A stretch of 64,000 nt of DNA. Origin: Pegea sp. RAD2-039. Taxonomy: Eukaryota; Chordata; Thaliacea; Salpida; Salpidae. Within the stretch, counting starts at the first letter, position 1; each line of letters opens with the position of its first letter. Below, one piece after another: positions 1 to 12,555 of the stretch. The translations under genes were made by a program, and so were the position numbers. The notes under the pieces are model-generated. The model was not told where the DNA came from, did no database searches, and was given only the letters and a program-made list of their open reading frames with translations. Location: the NCBI GenBank assembly GCA_034620365.1, contig JAQGEQ010000267.1:1-64000 (forward strand), given 5' to 3'.

Positions 1-1640
1 AACTTGTCATTACATAATTCGTGATCTTCATTAGTCGATTAAGTCATAAAAGGAAATTAATTAATCAAAACAAATCGGCGCATCGCAAATATCAATCTTC
101 CAGTAAATACGAAACTGCTTAAACTAGAAGTGAAAATGTTTAGAAGTTCTTCACTACTCGTCACCATGTATCCATAGTTGCACTCATCATCATTTCATCA
201 TCAACAACTAAAGACTCATGCCTAGATGCATCTAATCGAGTATATATTATCATTTGATGCTAATATCGAAAACGTTAGTAATGTGAGACACAGTTTTTGG
301 TCAGTTTTCATGAAAGAGAATGGAGTAAAAAAAAGCTCACAACCAAAAAAATCAAATAAAAAATTTAATTAGTTTTAAAACCATGAAACCCAGAATGGAA
401 TTGTTACCATGATTAATTTGAAGATTGTCTTTTTGCGGTTTACTTGCTATCTATAAAATTTTACATTTTGTGATTTTTTTGTAGAATAAAGCAGAGGATG
501 AAAGGAAGTTTATACTTTTTTGTGTTTGCAGATTTGCTTTGATTATTTTAGAGATTTCAAACTACTCGCCCAACAATTGATCTTCGTAGTCAAGGGTGAT
601 AAATTGTTTTACAAACAAAAATATATCTAACAATTATTAATTTAGTTCGTTAAACATGATACTATTGAAATACTAATCGGCTATTTATACAAATTAGCAC
701 TTCAACTTTTTAAAACATCTCTGCTAACCGTAAGAAAATGATATAAACTTTTTTTACGAAGAATTCTATTGTTTGGTTTTTAAAGGTGCTGAGGTCTCAT
801 CTGCATTATAGCAACTTAAAATATAAAACTTTTCAATCAACCAGACAAAAACAATAACAACTTTTAATACATAATTAATTACCAACTAAATACAAGTTAA
901 TCGTCAAGACCCTGTGACGTCAGTGAGAATGAATTGAAGATGAAATAACGAAATGATCACTAAAATAAAGTGATCCTAACAGAATAAGGATCAATAAAAG
1001 TTTGATGATTTTGTAATCTGATAATAAATTCAAAAAACTAACACACGGACACTCAGCAATACTGCAGTGTTGTTGTTGAAAAAGAAAAAGTTGGAAAGAT
1101 TAGCCATTGAATAAAGTGAACAATAAACTTCTTTACAGAAATGAGATGCTGTTCAGAATGGCTTCAATTTTCTTAAGTGTCTTTTGATTAATTTTATTTA
1201 GGGTTAATTTCAAATTCAAAAAAGTTTCAAAATTAAAAAAATAACTTCTTAAAAAAAGATTAAACAATTTAACTCGTTTAAAAATAGTTTAGTTAATAAT
1301 TAAATTTGGTTTTATTAAAAATTAAAATAAAGTCTTTTAAGAAATTAAATTATTATTCAAATACTTTCAATGACGTAACTGGGTCAGGATGACCGCCTAT
1401 AGTTATTTGGAAATTAAGTTTTGTATTCAAAATTTTTATTAACTTGTGTTATTAGTCAAATTTCAAGTCAACGTGCTGAAGCAAAACAGTTCTCAGCACC
1501 TTAATTCACTAAGCAATATTTATCTTTATATATATATATAGTTAAAAAGTGTTAAATATTGAGATGCCGATTTGATAAATTCAAGATTCATCGGCTAATA
1601 AAGCTCAATAATTATGTAATAAAAAGTTTCTGTTGTAAGT
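1..1640 (+). repeat. S1 segment, copy 1 (cut by window start)
   Basis: S1 is a noncoding repeat of about 1.65 kb with further copies near 12.6, 27, 33.4 and 47.2 kb. In order it holds the start AACTTGTCATTACATAAT, a CAT-rich stretch (185-205), an arm-like tail (TTTGCAGATTTGC near 526, GTGATAA at 596-602), a CRE-type palindrome TGACGTCA (915-922), overlapping GATC hairpins (955-992), the H block (1066-1160) and a perfect 7-bp stem GTGCTGA/TCAGCAC (1473-1499). No reading frame is kept between copies. Its left A arm lies outside the window. Confidence 0.88.
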
Positions 1641-1710
1641 CTTATTTATCTTTTATAAAACTAACAATAAGCTTAATTAGAGTCAAGTAATTAACTATTA
1701 TTTTAAATTT

Positions 1711-1940
1711 AACAAGAATGACTAACAATTATCAGATGTTATCTACAAAAGTTAGTCAAAAAAATTGTAGGAGTTTTAGACTGAAATTCAACCGCAAAAA
1801 CGCGGTTTCCAAATTAAACACGAATTAAAAAAATGAAGTTATTCACAATTTTGTGGAGCTTTTTTCTGAGTATTATTAAAGTAAAGAAGTCTAGTGTTTG
1901 TGGCTCAGTGTTATTTTGGAATGTAAAGAAAGTTTTAAAA
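1711..1940 (-). repeat. A arm 1 (A-ii subfamily)
   Basis: On the minus strand the box CTGAGCCACAAACACTA (about 1891-1907) is followed by the hairpin AACCGC/GCGGTT (1790-1807) and the pair CTACAA...TTGTAG interleaved with GACTAAC...GTTAGTC, which could form an H-type pseudoknot. The spacer is of the A-ii kind, but its middle reads TTATTCACAATTTTG, a small variation. Confidence 0.85.
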
Positions 1941-2050
1941 CTATATCAGTAAAATATATCTAATCGTCGACGTCTTTCAGTTGTGAAAGCGTTTCTTGTC
2001 ACGTAAATGTCACGTTTCAATAAATCACTAAATTAAATCAGTTAATTAAA
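1941..2050 (-). repeat. P segment, copy 1
   Basis: This block of about 110 bases always lies outside an A-arm box. It carries ACGTCGACGA, GAAACGCTTTC and spaced CGTGACA motifs, so it is locally richer in CpG than its surroundings. Here it joins CTTCAGTAAATATTG directly, without the vWA exon segment seen in copies 4, 6, 7, 8 and 9. Confidence 0.82.
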
Positions 2051-2556
2051 CTTCAGTAAATATTGAAATTATTTTAGAAGATAGTGGAGTTTTGTTGATA
2101 AGATAAAAATAAAATTACAATTTTCAGTTGTTACAGTTGAGTGATTTCTAATAAGTTTGAATAAAACTTAAAGTTTACAAAAATGAAAATTATTTTAAAA
2201 GAAAATCTTCAAACTATTTGAAATTCAAATGTTCTTTTAGATGACTTGATAATTTAGTAGCTAAATTTTTAATTTATTATCAACTGATTTTTTCAAAAAT
2301 AAAAAACAAATGCAAAAATAAAAAAGTTGAATAAGAATAAAATATAAACAGCTTGATTATTTATACTATTGTTTAAATTAAATTACAAATATATTTTTTA
2401 TCATTGAAAGATCAATTAATAGAAGATTAAAGATTTAGTAATTAGTCTTTAAATTCTACTTAAAATTAATTTAATTAACTTTTTCAAACTTACAACTTTA
2501 TATAAACGTTTTATTCTTGTATTTTAACAATTTAATTTTTCAAATTTTAAAATCTT
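2051..2556. repeat. L2-end / D linker
   Basis: The stretch begins with the L2 end (CTTCAGTAAATATTG, GTTACAGTTGAGTGATTTC near 2130) and passes into AT-rich sequence shared only with about 49780-50340. No gene or stable reading frame is visible. Confidence 0.7.
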
Positions 2557-2975
2557 TGAACCACAAATACTAAACTTCTCTAAATTAATAAATAGTGAAA
2601 ATCAGCAGAAAGAAATGTTCTATTCCAATCAAACCATTTCAGTATTACTTCTGAAGTTAATTTTGAAACCGTTTATTGACGGTTAACTTTCCGACTAAAA
2701 ACTCTACATTTTCGACTACTTACTTCGTAGATAACTTCTGATATTTGTTAGTCATTTGTGTGAAATTAATTAAAAAATAAGTAAATAAGTTGAAATATTC
2801 GAATCTAATAAATATTAATTGTGGTTCTAAAAGTAACAAATATAAACTTTATTTTAAAAACATGGTTGTGAGTAACAACTTAAAAAGCTCTTATCGAAGC
2901 AAAAACACATCGATACTAAAGTTGCAATTGGTAGTTGCAGATGCAAATGTTTCAAAATATAAAACTAAGTAAATG
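2557..2975 (+). repeat. D arm 1
   Basis: This is one of two copies of a rare arm family. The box is GAACCACAAATACTAAAC (2557-2574) and the hairpin AACCGT-ttattg-ACGGTT is at about 2667-2684. A CTAC...GTAG stem and GACTA...TAGTC follow (about 2710-2755). The tail TTGCAATTGGTAGTTGCAG (about 2923-2942) resembles the tail of segment M. A 60-codon open frame over 2790-2972 begins at TTG and is very AT-rich, so I do not call a gene. Confidence 0.78.
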
Positions 2976-4299
2976 TTGAATCTAATAACTATCAGTCTTA
3001 TGCTTTAAACACGAAACTTATAAAAATCATCTAACTTAAAGAACTTTGGTTAGTAAATAAACAAATATCAAATCGATATAAACTTTTCTTGAAAAGTTAT
3101 GAAAAAATTATGAATAAATTTAAATGGTAATATGAAATTTGAGATTCAATAATTTTATAATAATTTTAAAGAAAAGAGAAATATTTTAATTTCAAAAATT
3201 TCAATTCCTAAAGATTTTGAGAAATGGATATGAATTAGATGAACCAATTCTGAAAAGATAATTTATGTGATGCTCATACTTTAAATCTTTATAAATTTTT
3301 TAGCTTTTAGATTTTCAAGTCTTTCAGAAAAATAATCAAATATAAAAAAGTTTGCAAAAAAAGAATACATTTTATGAAAACAGAAATTTCTGAAATTTAT
3401 TTTCAACTTTTTCTGCAGTTTTTTAACTATTTCCAAAAATTTGTTTTCTATAAAAACTTATTTTTGTAATTTTATAATAAAACAAAATTTATATTTTTGC
3501 GAAATTATATTTTCAAAAACTCTTTGGAAATAATTTCAGATTTAAATATTTACTAAACAAAAATAATTTTAATTTTAATCTATTTTTTCAATTAACAACA
3601 ATTCGATAGAAAAAAGTAGAAGCTTTAAATATTTAGTGAAAGAAAATCAGAATTTCAAATATTCTATTTTTAATATTTAATATTTTAGATATTCTGTAAA
3701 ATTAAAAAACCTTTTAAAAATAAACTCAAAGAAAAATTAAATATTAATGATATTAAAATAATTGTGATGTAAAAACAACAGATATTTATCTGTAGTGGTG
3801 TTCAATGTATTTTTTAACATGTTTGTTTTAAAGAAATGATTTCTCCTGAGAAATAAATAAAAAAATTATTTATTATTTTTATCATATAAATTTACATGAA
3901 GTATTTAAGAAAATCGTTTTATAAAAAAATACAAAAAATTTGTTCAAGAATTAAAAAAATATTCAAAAATTATATTTGACCAAAACAAAAACAAAATTTT
4001 AAAAAGTTCGTATTTAACGAAATTATTGAGTTTTCGGCAATCTATTCAACTTATTTAAATAAAATGTTTAATTTTAGTTTAATTTTTGAAAAGATTCTTT
4101 GATAGGACTTTTAGCTTTCAGTGTTTAAACATTCTAGAAGCAAAAATTATTTTAAAATAATTATAAAAGTAAAACTAAATAAATTTCAATTAAATGTAGA
4201 AAAATTTAAAAAATCACTTCAAATTTTAAAAATTAATTTTTTAAACAAAATAATTAAAATAATTTTATAATAAAAAAATGAATTCAGTTTTTTAACAAA
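2976..4299 (-). repeat. L1 segment, copy 1
   Basis: L1 normally links two facing arm boxes. This copy starts with the C-side end (GAACTTTGGTTAGTAAATAAAC) and ends at the B1 box, so D1 takes the place of a C arm. The 16-mer ACAGATATTTATCTGT (3778-3793; 7-bp stem, 2-base loop) is in every L1 copy. Long A and T runs; no gene. Confidence 0.82.
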
Positions 4300-4630
4300 A
4301 TTTTAGATAAAACTGTTTTCACATTTTTAATAAACTGCGCCACAAACACTAAGTTTCATTATTAGTTTAAATAATACAAAAAGCTAACTAACTCCAGATT
4401 TGTAATATTTCGAACGATTCATTTGTCCAAATTTGGAAACCGTTTCTTTTACGGTTGATAATTTATCAATACTTTCTACTTATTTTAAGTAATTTTGTAG
4501 AAACTGAAGAAATAGATGGAAGGTATGTAATGCCACTACATTCTATCTGCTTGCAGATTGGGTGTGATAATAATAAATACTAGAAACTTCTCGTCTATCA
4601 ACTGCACCTGATAGTCAAAGGTGATAAAAT
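4300..4630 (+). repeat. B arm 1
   Basis: The box is GCGCCACAAACACTAAG (4338-4354). The hairpin AACCGT-ttctttt-ACGGTT (about 4438-4456) is followed by the stem TTTCTAC...GTAGAAA. The tail has CTTGCAGATTGGGTG, CTATCAACTGCACCTGATAG and GGTGATAAAATG. Hairpin and stem pairing are intact. Confidence 0.86.
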
Positions 4631-5540
4631 GTTTTGAAGAAAAAAATTAGTAAATTTTTAGACTTAGTATCTGTTAGTTAGAGGAACAAAAAAGATTTAA
4701 TTAATTGTAAGATCACAAACTGTAATGTTGATAGTATGAAGTATGATCATAAACTTAACTTATGTTTTGATGATAGTTTCAAATATGTGTTTTTATACAC
4801 AGAAAATAATAACTTTTGTGGTGTTCAGTATAATTTTAATAAATATTTTAATTATTTCTACAAAATGTGTAAAATTGTGTTAAGTTTGTAACAGAAGTTT
4901 TCTTCTTATTATTTATTAGTTTACAGAAAGAATTTAATAATGAAATTTTCCAATTGATAGAAATAAAAATTGAAGTTAAAATTTGCATGAATATTTTCTT
5001 TCAAGTTATGTAATTGCTTTTCTAAAATATTTGCACGGAAATTTTTTTATTGAATAAAATGATTTGAATATCTTTTTTGCAAAATAATGGTAAAAAAAAG
5101 TGAACATGGGGATCTTAAAAACATAATTTAGAAGTTTCTCATTTCTGTATACTTTAAGTTTTATTCAAACTTGTTAGAAATCACTCAACTGTAACAACTA
5201 TAAATTTTAGTTATCACCAAATCTCCTACTACAAACATACAAGGCTTACTGAAATTTAAAGAACTTGTAACAAATTGATGCTAACTTGTCTCACAAAGCA
5301 ATCTTTTGCTTAGTGGTTGAAGATGCTGATGACTCTTCTGCTTCTAGCACAATCACTTGTAAACATTCTTTGACTGATAACATCAAGTTAATAAAATTTG
5401 AAACATAAAACTTAAATTCCAAAGTATTTTTTTATAAATCTTTAATAAAGAGAAATTTCACTTTCAACAAAACTTTTTTTAAACAACTAATCTAAGAAAA
5501 CTTAATCTTATTTAAAAAAGTATTTATTTAAAAAGTTTTA
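4631..5540 (+). repeat. K segment, copy 1
   Basis: K joins a B arm to an A arm. From 4738 it carries a short open frame starting MKYDHKLNLCF (50 codons or fewer). It then holds TTAGAAATCACTCAACTGTAAC (5175-5196) and the stem-loop region TGCTGATGAC...TAGCAC (5322-5350). The open frame shifts between copies by small indels, so coding is unlikely. Confidence 0.78.
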
Positions 5541-5770
5541 AAACTTTTTTTCACTTTTACAAAAACCACTAAGCCATAAACACTAAACTTTTTAAACTTT
5601 ATAAAACTCAGAAAAAATCTCAACGAAACCGAAATTTATTAAAGCTCCACTTTTGTAGATCGTTTTTATTTGGAAACCGCGTTATTGCGGTTGAATTTCA
5701 GTCTAAAACTCCTACAATTTTTTGACTAACTTTTGTGGATAACATCTGATAATTGTTAGTCATTCTTGTT
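5541..5770 (+). repeat. A arm 2 (A-i subfamily)
   Basis: The box is slightly altered (AAGCCATAAACACTAAAC, 5570-5587). The hairpin AACCGC-gttatt-GCGGTT has a loop change only, and the possible pseudoknot strands follow to GTTAGTC (about 5755-5761). The spacer is of the A-i kind shared with arms 4, 6 and 11. Confidence 0.84.
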
Positions 5771-6540
5771 AAATTTAAAATAATAGTTAACTACTTGACT
5801 CTGATTAAGCTTATTGTTAGTTTTATAAAAGATAAATAAGACTTAAAACAGAAACTTGTCATTACATAATCCGTGATCTTCATTAGTCGATAGAGGCTTA
5901 AAAGGATAATAATTAATCAAAACAAATCGGCGCTTCAATTGTTGAGCGAGTAGTTTGAAATCTCTAAAATAATCAAAGCAAATCTGCAAACACAAAAAAG
6001 TATAAACTTCATTTCATCCTTATTAGGTTTTATAAGAACATTTCTTTTCAACCATTATTTCTTAGTTCTTAATTTCGTGTATTTTTAAAACCAAATTACA
6101 TTTTTAGTGAAAAATTTTCATCAAATTAAATAGAAATAAGATTATTACTAATCATTTAAATTTAAGGTTTTAAATTTAGTATACTATGACTGAAGAAAAT
6201 ACGAAACTATGTAAGAAGTAGTAGCAATAAAAACTCCTTCAAGCCAAGAAATAAAAAAAGATAATTTCTTAATCTTATTGCAAGTGAAATTTTTACTTAT
6301 TTTGCAAAATAATAACTGCTAAGACTTGAAACCATTTAAGCTTCGTCTAAATATTTCCTTCAAGTATACTGGGCATGACCACGAAACACAAAGATATTTT
6401 TAAATCAATCTGGTATTGACTTGGTGTTATTGGTGGAAGTATATCTAAGTGTCAAGATGTTAAGATCCTCAGTACTTTCAACCACTCAGTAGATTTGATG
6501 ATAAGATAACTAATACTAATAGTCGTTACAGTTGAGTGAT
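5771..6540 (+). repeat. S2 segment, copy 1
   Basis: S2 replaces S1 beside some A arms. It opens with the A tail (CAGAAACTTGTCATTAC), passes AATCGGCGCTTCAATTGTTGAGC, carries an inverted copy of the TTTGCAGATTTGC tail (about 5975) and ends with CAAGTATACTGGGCATGACC and a TTAGTGGTTG-like inverted motif near 6480. No recognisable gene. Confidence 0.8.
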
Positions 6541-7821
6541 TTCTAACAAGTTTGAATAAAACTTAAAGTTTTCAGAAATGAGAAACTTCTAAATTATGTT
6601 TTTAAGATTCTCATGTTCAATTTTTTTTACTATTATTTTGCTAAAAAAATTATTTCTATTCATTTTATTGAAGGAAAATATTTTTGTAATTTTTTAATTC
6701 AATTAAATAGAACAAATAGAAAAGCACTTTTCTAAATACTTTTTATAAATTAATTAATTATTAGTAAACATAAACCTCTTTTACATACTTAACACAATTT
6801 GCAGAAATAATTTCACATTTTTGAAAATTATACTAAACACCAGAAAAGTTATCTTTTCTATTTATACAAAGCGCAAATTTGCAGCTATCATCGAAATATT
6901 TGAAAAACTGTTTTTCTGTTAACTGAATATCCAATTTATTTTACTTTTTCTACTAATTTGTTGTAAAATGACAAAGTAGATGGAGATGTGTTTGAAATAT
7001 TTCTTTTATATGATGATCACCTTATGATGATCACAAACTTAACTTATGTTTTTATGATAGCTCCAAATGTGCACTTTGTAAAAACAGGAAAAAAAATTAT
7101 TTATCAATATACAATTTAAGTGTTTGCTCACTTAATATAAAAACTGTCTTTTAAGTTTATTATTTATTCATAAATTCTACTTTAGTTCTCATTAATATTT
7201 GCATAATTTCAATCAATTGATAGAAGAGGTCTTCTGCATGCACAAGAAGTAAAAACTCTTCGACCAAAATTGCAATTAGTAGTTGCAGGAGATTTGTGAA
7301 AGTTAAAACTTAAAAGACAACAATAAAGAAGACAAATCAATTTAAATCACAGATTTTTCAACTTTTTACTCAAAACAAACAACATTTCAGGTTTAGTGAT
7401 TTAGTGTGTTTTGAAAAACGTTTGAGTAAAATTTCTTTATTTTTTAAGAGATGTGAAAAAATTTCTTTTTTAGTTTACACAGAAGAATTTAACTCAAAGA
7501 TTTTAAAAATAAATTTTTACTAAAAATTAATCTTTCTAATAAAATGACATTAAATAGAATATTGGAAGTTTATATTTATAATCTAATAACATTTTTATAA
7601 AAAAATAAGTTTTAATTTTTTCAAACTTTTAATAGATTGCTTAAATGTAGAAACTAAAACTTTTAATCAAATATTATTATTAATAATTATCCGTAAATTT
7701 CGAAAAGTAATTTGTATATATAATGATTTTAAATAAGTTGTTTAAAGTCTTTTTAACAAAACTTTTTTGTTCTTTTGACTAACAATAATTAACTCCAAAT
7801 ATTTTACAAATTTTTATTCAA
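6541..7821 (+). repeat. M segment, copy 1
   Basis: M is found only here and at 55641-56931. It holds the direct repeat ATGATGATCAC at 7010-7020 and 7024-7034, a diverged K-like stretch after it, and TTGCAATTAGTAGTTGCAG (about 7269-7287). AT-rich; no supported gene. Confidence 0.75.
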
Positions 7822-8050
7822 AACACTTTATCACCTTTGACTATCAATTAAGTGACCTTAAATTAGTAGAAATTATTGATAGATTTTCAACCGTAAACAG
7901 GACAGTTTACAAAATGACTTTTATCAGACACCAAAAGAGAAACATCAGACAACAGCTTTTTCTGTATTTAAACAACCAATAAAGCTTAGTGTTTGTGGCT
8001 CAGTGTATTCAACAAATGTGAAAATAGTTTTCTGTAAATTTTGTTAAAAC
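7822..8050 (-). repeat. E arm 1 (tail deleted)
   Basis: On the minus strand the box is CTGAGCCACAAACACTAAG (about 7985-8003). Its hairpin differs from the rest: the outer half reads GTAAAC-tgtcct-GTTTAC just before GGTTGA, so a stem is possible with other bases. GTGATAA joins the GTAG region directly at TTAAGTGACC, meaning most of the conserved tail is missing, as in E arm 3 but not E arm 2. Confidence 0.75.
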
Positions 8051-9195
8051 AGTGAATAATTTTTTGATCAACTTTTTGTTGCTTACGAACCGAGTTTAAA
8101 AGCAAAAAAATTGAAAATCTTTATTATCAACTCCATCTGAAAATCAAAGTTCTAAGGTTCTTAAAACAAAACTCAACAAATAATTGAATCTGTTATTTTT
8201 AGCTCTACAAAAAAGTTGTTTGAAAAATAATGAAAAAAATAAATTTAAAAAATTAAAAAATTTAATATATAAACAAATAATTTCATAAAATTAGTAAGAT
8301 TTGCTGATAATGAAATGTAATTACAATTTGTCATTGCTAAAGTTGAGTAGTACTATAAATGTTTGAAAATATTAAAGAATAAAATTTCATAAAAAAGTTT
8401 AATCTTTTTAACTATAAATCTAAATTTGTTACATTCTATTTCAAATAATTTTTTTAGATTAATTAAATTTTAGCAGAAAATATTTTTAAAAACTTTCGAT
8501 GTCAACAAATTTATAATTTACTGAAAAGCTAGTAGAGTGAGACTCGGCAATACTCCATAAAGACTCAATGTGTTGTTGTTAAAAATAAAAAAGTTGGAAA
8601 GATTGGCCATTGAATAAAGTGAACAATAAACTTCTTTACAGAAATGAGATGCTGTTCAGAATACATGGTGACGAGTAGTCTTCTACATTAATATATATTG
8701 CTCAACTAGCTTCTCTATATTTAACTTTGTTTATATTTATCTTTAATACTTTGACTCAAAGCACAGCCACCCTCTAATATATTATTATTATTATTTAATA
8801 TTAATATTATTTAATAATCCACTTTAATCTTTTATTTTTTGCTTTTTGAAAAGATGTGATTTAAAAGCAAAATTTTGCTAAAAATTAATCGATCTCAAAA
8901 ATTGATATAAAAAAGAATAACAAAAAATTATAAATAAAAAAATAGATTTAAACTATAATACTTTTTATAAAATTAAATTTATATTATTTTTTTAACTGTT
9001 AAAATATTACTTAACTGTAGCAACTAAAACTCTTATTAAACCTTATTATTAGTAATTATCTGCATTTTTAAGTAAAAATTTTATATACTGAATAATTTTA
9101 GACAATTCTTTTTTGTTACAATTGATTAAATCTTTTTTGTTCTTATAACTAACAAATATTAACTCCAAAAATTTACAATTTATTTTTTCAAAACA
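8051..9195 (-). repeat. E linker and S3 segment, copy 1
   Basis: After about 220 bases of E-specific linker comes S3, which always abuts the tail of a B arm. It has TTGTCATTGCTAAAGTTGAG (near 8330), the H block (about 8570-8665), ACATGGTGACGAGTAGTC, and an AT palindrome of TTATT/AATATT repeats (about 8778-8818). No gene is visible. Confidence 0.8.
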
Positions 9196-9526
9196 TTTTA
9201 TCACCTTTGACTATCAGGTGCAGTTGATAGACGAGAAGTTTCTAGTATTTATTATTATCACATCCAATCTGCAAGCAGATAGAATGTAGTGGCATTATAT
9301 ACCTACCATCTATTTCTTCAGTTTCTACAAAATTATTTAAAATAAGTAGAAAGTATTGAAAAATTATCAACCGTAAAAGAAACGGTTTCCAAAATTTGGA
9401 CAAATGAATCATTCGAAACATTACAAATCTGGAGTTAGTTAGCTTTTTGCATTATTTAAACTAATAATGAAACTTAGTGTTTGTGGCGCAGTTTATTAAA
9501 AATGTGAAAACTGTTTCATCTAAAAT
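9196..9526 (-). repeat. B arm 2
   Basis: Read on the minus strand: box GCGCCACAAACACTAAG (about 9475-9491), hairpin AACCGT/ACGGTT (about 9369-9387) and the tail ending GTGATAA (9198-9204 on plus as TTATCAC). With C arm 1 it bounds an inverted-arm cassette of 2051 bp (9198-11248). Confidence 0.86.
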
Positions 9527-10803
9527 TTTGTTAAAAAACTGAATTCATTTTTTTTATTATAAAATTGTTTTACATATTTCATTTGAAAAATTAATTTTTA
9601 AAATTTGAAGTGATTTTTAAAATTTTTCTGCATTTAATTGAAATTTATTTAGTTTTACATTTATAAATATTTTAAAATAATTTTTGCTTCTAGAAAGTTT
9701 AAACACTGAAAGCTAAAAGTCCTATCAAAGAATCTTTACAAAAATTAAACTAAAATTAAAAAATTTTATTTAAATAAGTTGAATAGATTGCCGAAAACTC
9801 AATAATTTCGTTAAATACGAACTTTTTAAAATTTTGTTTCTGTTTTGGTCAATTATATATTTTTAAGTGTTATTTTAAGTTTAAACATATTGATTGTCTT
9901 TTTTTTGAAAAAGATTTTCTTAAATACTTCATGTAAATTTATATGATAAAAATAATAAACAATTTTTTTATTTATATATTAGCAGAAATATTTCGTGTTT
10001 AAAACAAACATGTTTAAAAATACATTGAACACCACTACAGATAAATATCTGTTGTTTTTACATCACAAACATTTTAATATCATTAATATTTAATTTTTCT
10101 TTGAGTTTATTTTTAAAAGGTATTTTTAATTTTACAGAATATCTAAAATATTAAATATTAAAAATAGAATATTTGAAATTCTGATTTTTTGTTTACTAAA
10201 TATTTAAAGCTTCTACTTTTTTCTATCGAATTGTTGTTAATTGAAAAAGTAGATTAAAATTAAAATTATTTTTGTTTAGTAAATATTTAATTCTGAAATT
10301 ATTTCCAAAGAGTTTTTGAAAATATATTTTTGCAAAAATAGAAAATTTGTTTTATTATGAAATTACAAAAATAAGCTTTTATAGAAAACAAATTTTTGGA
10401 AATAGTTAAAAAACTACAGTAAAAGTTGAAAATAAATTTCAGAAATTTATGTTTTCATAAAATGTATTCTTTTCTTGCAAACTTTTTTATATTTGATTAT
10501 TTTTCTGAAAGACTTGAAAATCTAAAAGCTAAAAAATTTCTAAAGATTTAAAGTATGAGCATCACATAAATTATCTTTTCAGAATTGGTTCATCTAATTC
10601 ATATCCATTTCTCAAAATCTTTAGGAGTTGAAATTTTTGAAATTAAAATATTTCTCCCTTCTTTAAAATTATTATAAAATCATTGAATCTCAAACTTCAT
10701 ATTACCATTTAAATTTATTCATAATTTTTTCATATCTTTTCAAGAAAAGTTTATATCGATTTGATATTTGTTTATTTACTAACCAAAGTTCTCTAAGTTA
10801 AAT
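9527..10803 (+). repeat. L1 segment, copy 2
   Basis: Full-length L1 between facing boxes of B arm 2 and C arm 1. The invariant ACAGATAAATATCTGT is at 10037-10052. Other islands are TTCTATCGAATTGTTG (about 10222) and GAGCATCACATAAATTATC (about 10557). No open frame. Confidence 0.85.
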
Positions 10804-11250
10804 GATTTTTATCTGAATTTGAGCCACAAACACTAAATTTCTTTGAAATTATAAAGTCAGCAAATATTCCCATGACAACCGGAAACGTAATACTCTATTT
10901 ACTTGAAGTTATTATATTTTGGAGAACCGTTATTTACGGTTTGATTTCTATTTGTAAATTCTACTTTTTCTACAACTGCATATATTCAAATTAAAGTTGT
11001 AGACGGATGGGTAGTTCATATGAATACTTGTATTTTACACTGGCGTAAGCTTTGATTATAGTAAAAAGTAAAAATCAACAAACATTAAAATTCTAATTTA
11101 TGAATCCAAGATTTTACTTTTGCTATATTTTATTTTTGCCCCAACCAGTTAATACCCATGCATCTTTTCTGCTTGTCATTCAGTTTGATAATAATGAAGA
11201 CTAAACCTTGCTCTTCTATCAACTGCATCTGATAATCAAAAGTGATAAGG
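10804..11250 (+). repeat. C arm 1
   Basis: A good reference copy of family C. The box GAGCCACAAACACTAA (10820-10835) is followed by a spacer with ATGACAACCGGAAACG. The hairpin is AACCGT-tattt-ACGGTT (about 10925-10941). The stem CTACAAC/GTTGTAG encloses a TGAATATATTCA-like palindrome, written TGCATATATTCA in this copy. The tail has CTATCAACTGCATCTGATAATC and GTGATAA (11242-11248). Confidence 0.87.
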
Positions 11251-12340
11251 ACTTTTAAAACAAATCTCAACAAATATTTGCATCTGAAATTTTAACAGCT
11301 TCTAAAATATTGTTTAAAAAATTGTCATAAAAAATTTGTTCAACATTTTATATATAAATAAGTTTTTTATAAAATAGGAATATTTGTTGATAAAAATTGT
11401 AATTAAAAGCTAAATCTAGAATATTTTTAAAACATTAACATTAAAACAGTTTCAAAAATAAATTGAAATAATTAAAAATTATATCTAATTATCTGTTTAC
11501 AAAAATAAAGCGCTAGTTCTATCAAATTAGATTTTACTTATTTCATAAAACAGACTATTTGTAAGATTTTGAAAATGATTCGAATTTATTTGCAAAAAGT
11601 AAAATCAAAAGTAAAAAACTTTGATTCATAAATGAAATGTTTATTATTTCTATAAAATTGAAAATTTCATTTCAACTTTTCAAAAAATATTCAAGCATAA
11701 CAACTGAAAAGTTCATTTTATTTTTGTTATCAGCAATTCTCTGCAATTTCCAAATATCAATTCAAAATTTAGTTTATTTCCAAAACTAGAAATTGTCATT
11801 CAAACAACTCATTAAAATTAAAAAAATTCTAAAAAATAATCTATTTATTGGCTAATTATCTAAAAGTAACTATTACCTAATAAACAAATAAAGGAAATTG
11901 ATTTTTCATCTAATATTAAAATTAAAGATCACATTTCTATCAAATTATTCAAACTTATTAGAAATCACTCAACTGTAACAACTGAAAATTGTAATTTTAT
12001 TTTTATCTTATCAACAAATCTCCACTATCTTCTAAAATAAATTCAATATTTACTGAAGTTTGAAGGACATGTAACAAATCGATATTAACTTCTCTCACAA
12101 AGCAATCTTTTGCTTAGTGGTTGAAGATGCTGATGACTCTTCTGCTTCTAGCACAATCACTTGTAATCACTCTTTGACTGATAACATCAAGTTAATAAAA
12201 TTTGAAACACAAAAATTAAGTTCCAAAGTATTTTTTTATAACTCTTTAATAAAGAGAAATTTCACTTTCAACAAAACTATTTTTTAAACAACTAATCTAA
12301 GAAAACTTAATCTTAATTTAAAAATGTATTTATTTAAAAA
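11251..12340 (+). repeat. L2 segment, copy 1
   Basis: L2 joins a C arm tail to an A arm box. Conserved islands are AACAACTGAAAAGTTCATTTT (near 11700), TTAGAAATCACTCAACTGTAAC (near 11960), TCCACTATCTTCT, and TTGCTTAGTGGTTGAAGATGCTGATG (about 12110-12135). No P or vWA segment here. Confidence 0.83.
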
Positions 12341-12555
12341 GTTTTAAAACTTTTTTCACGTTTAAAAATAACACTGAGCCACAAACACTAAACTTTTTTA
12401 CTTTATTAATACTCAGAAAAAAGATTAAAAAAATTGTGAATGCCTTCATTTTTTTAATTCGTGTTTAATTTGGAAACCGCGTTTTTGCGGTTGAATTTCA
12501 GTCTAAAACTCCTACAATTTTAGATAACATCTGATAATTGCTTGTCATTCTTGTT
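12341..12555 (+). repeat. A arm 3 (A-ii, pseudoknot strand deleted)
   Basis: The box CTGAGCCACAAACACTAAAC (12374-12393) and hairpin AACCGC-gttttt-GCGGTT are intact. Right after CCTACAATTTT the TTGACTAACTTTTG stretch is missing, so the interleaved GACTAAC strand is gone. A arm 10 has the same deletion. Confidence 0.85.

Noticed and set aside
1530-1545. TATATATA run as promoter
   Set aside because: Length varies between S1 copies, with no start site or gene after it.
5320-5350. CTGATGA in the TGCTGATGAC island as a hammerhead ribozyme core
   Set aside because: No GAAA strand, stem II or cleavage triplet lies at a workable distance in any copy.
8778-8818. AT palindrome in S3 as a replication origin
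   Set aside because: It is simple TTATT/AATATT repetition. Nothing beyond low complexity supports an origin.
9198-11248. Helitron ends at the arm hairpins
   Set aside because: The hairpin lies far from the segment ends, and no TC start or CTRR end with A/T flanks was found.
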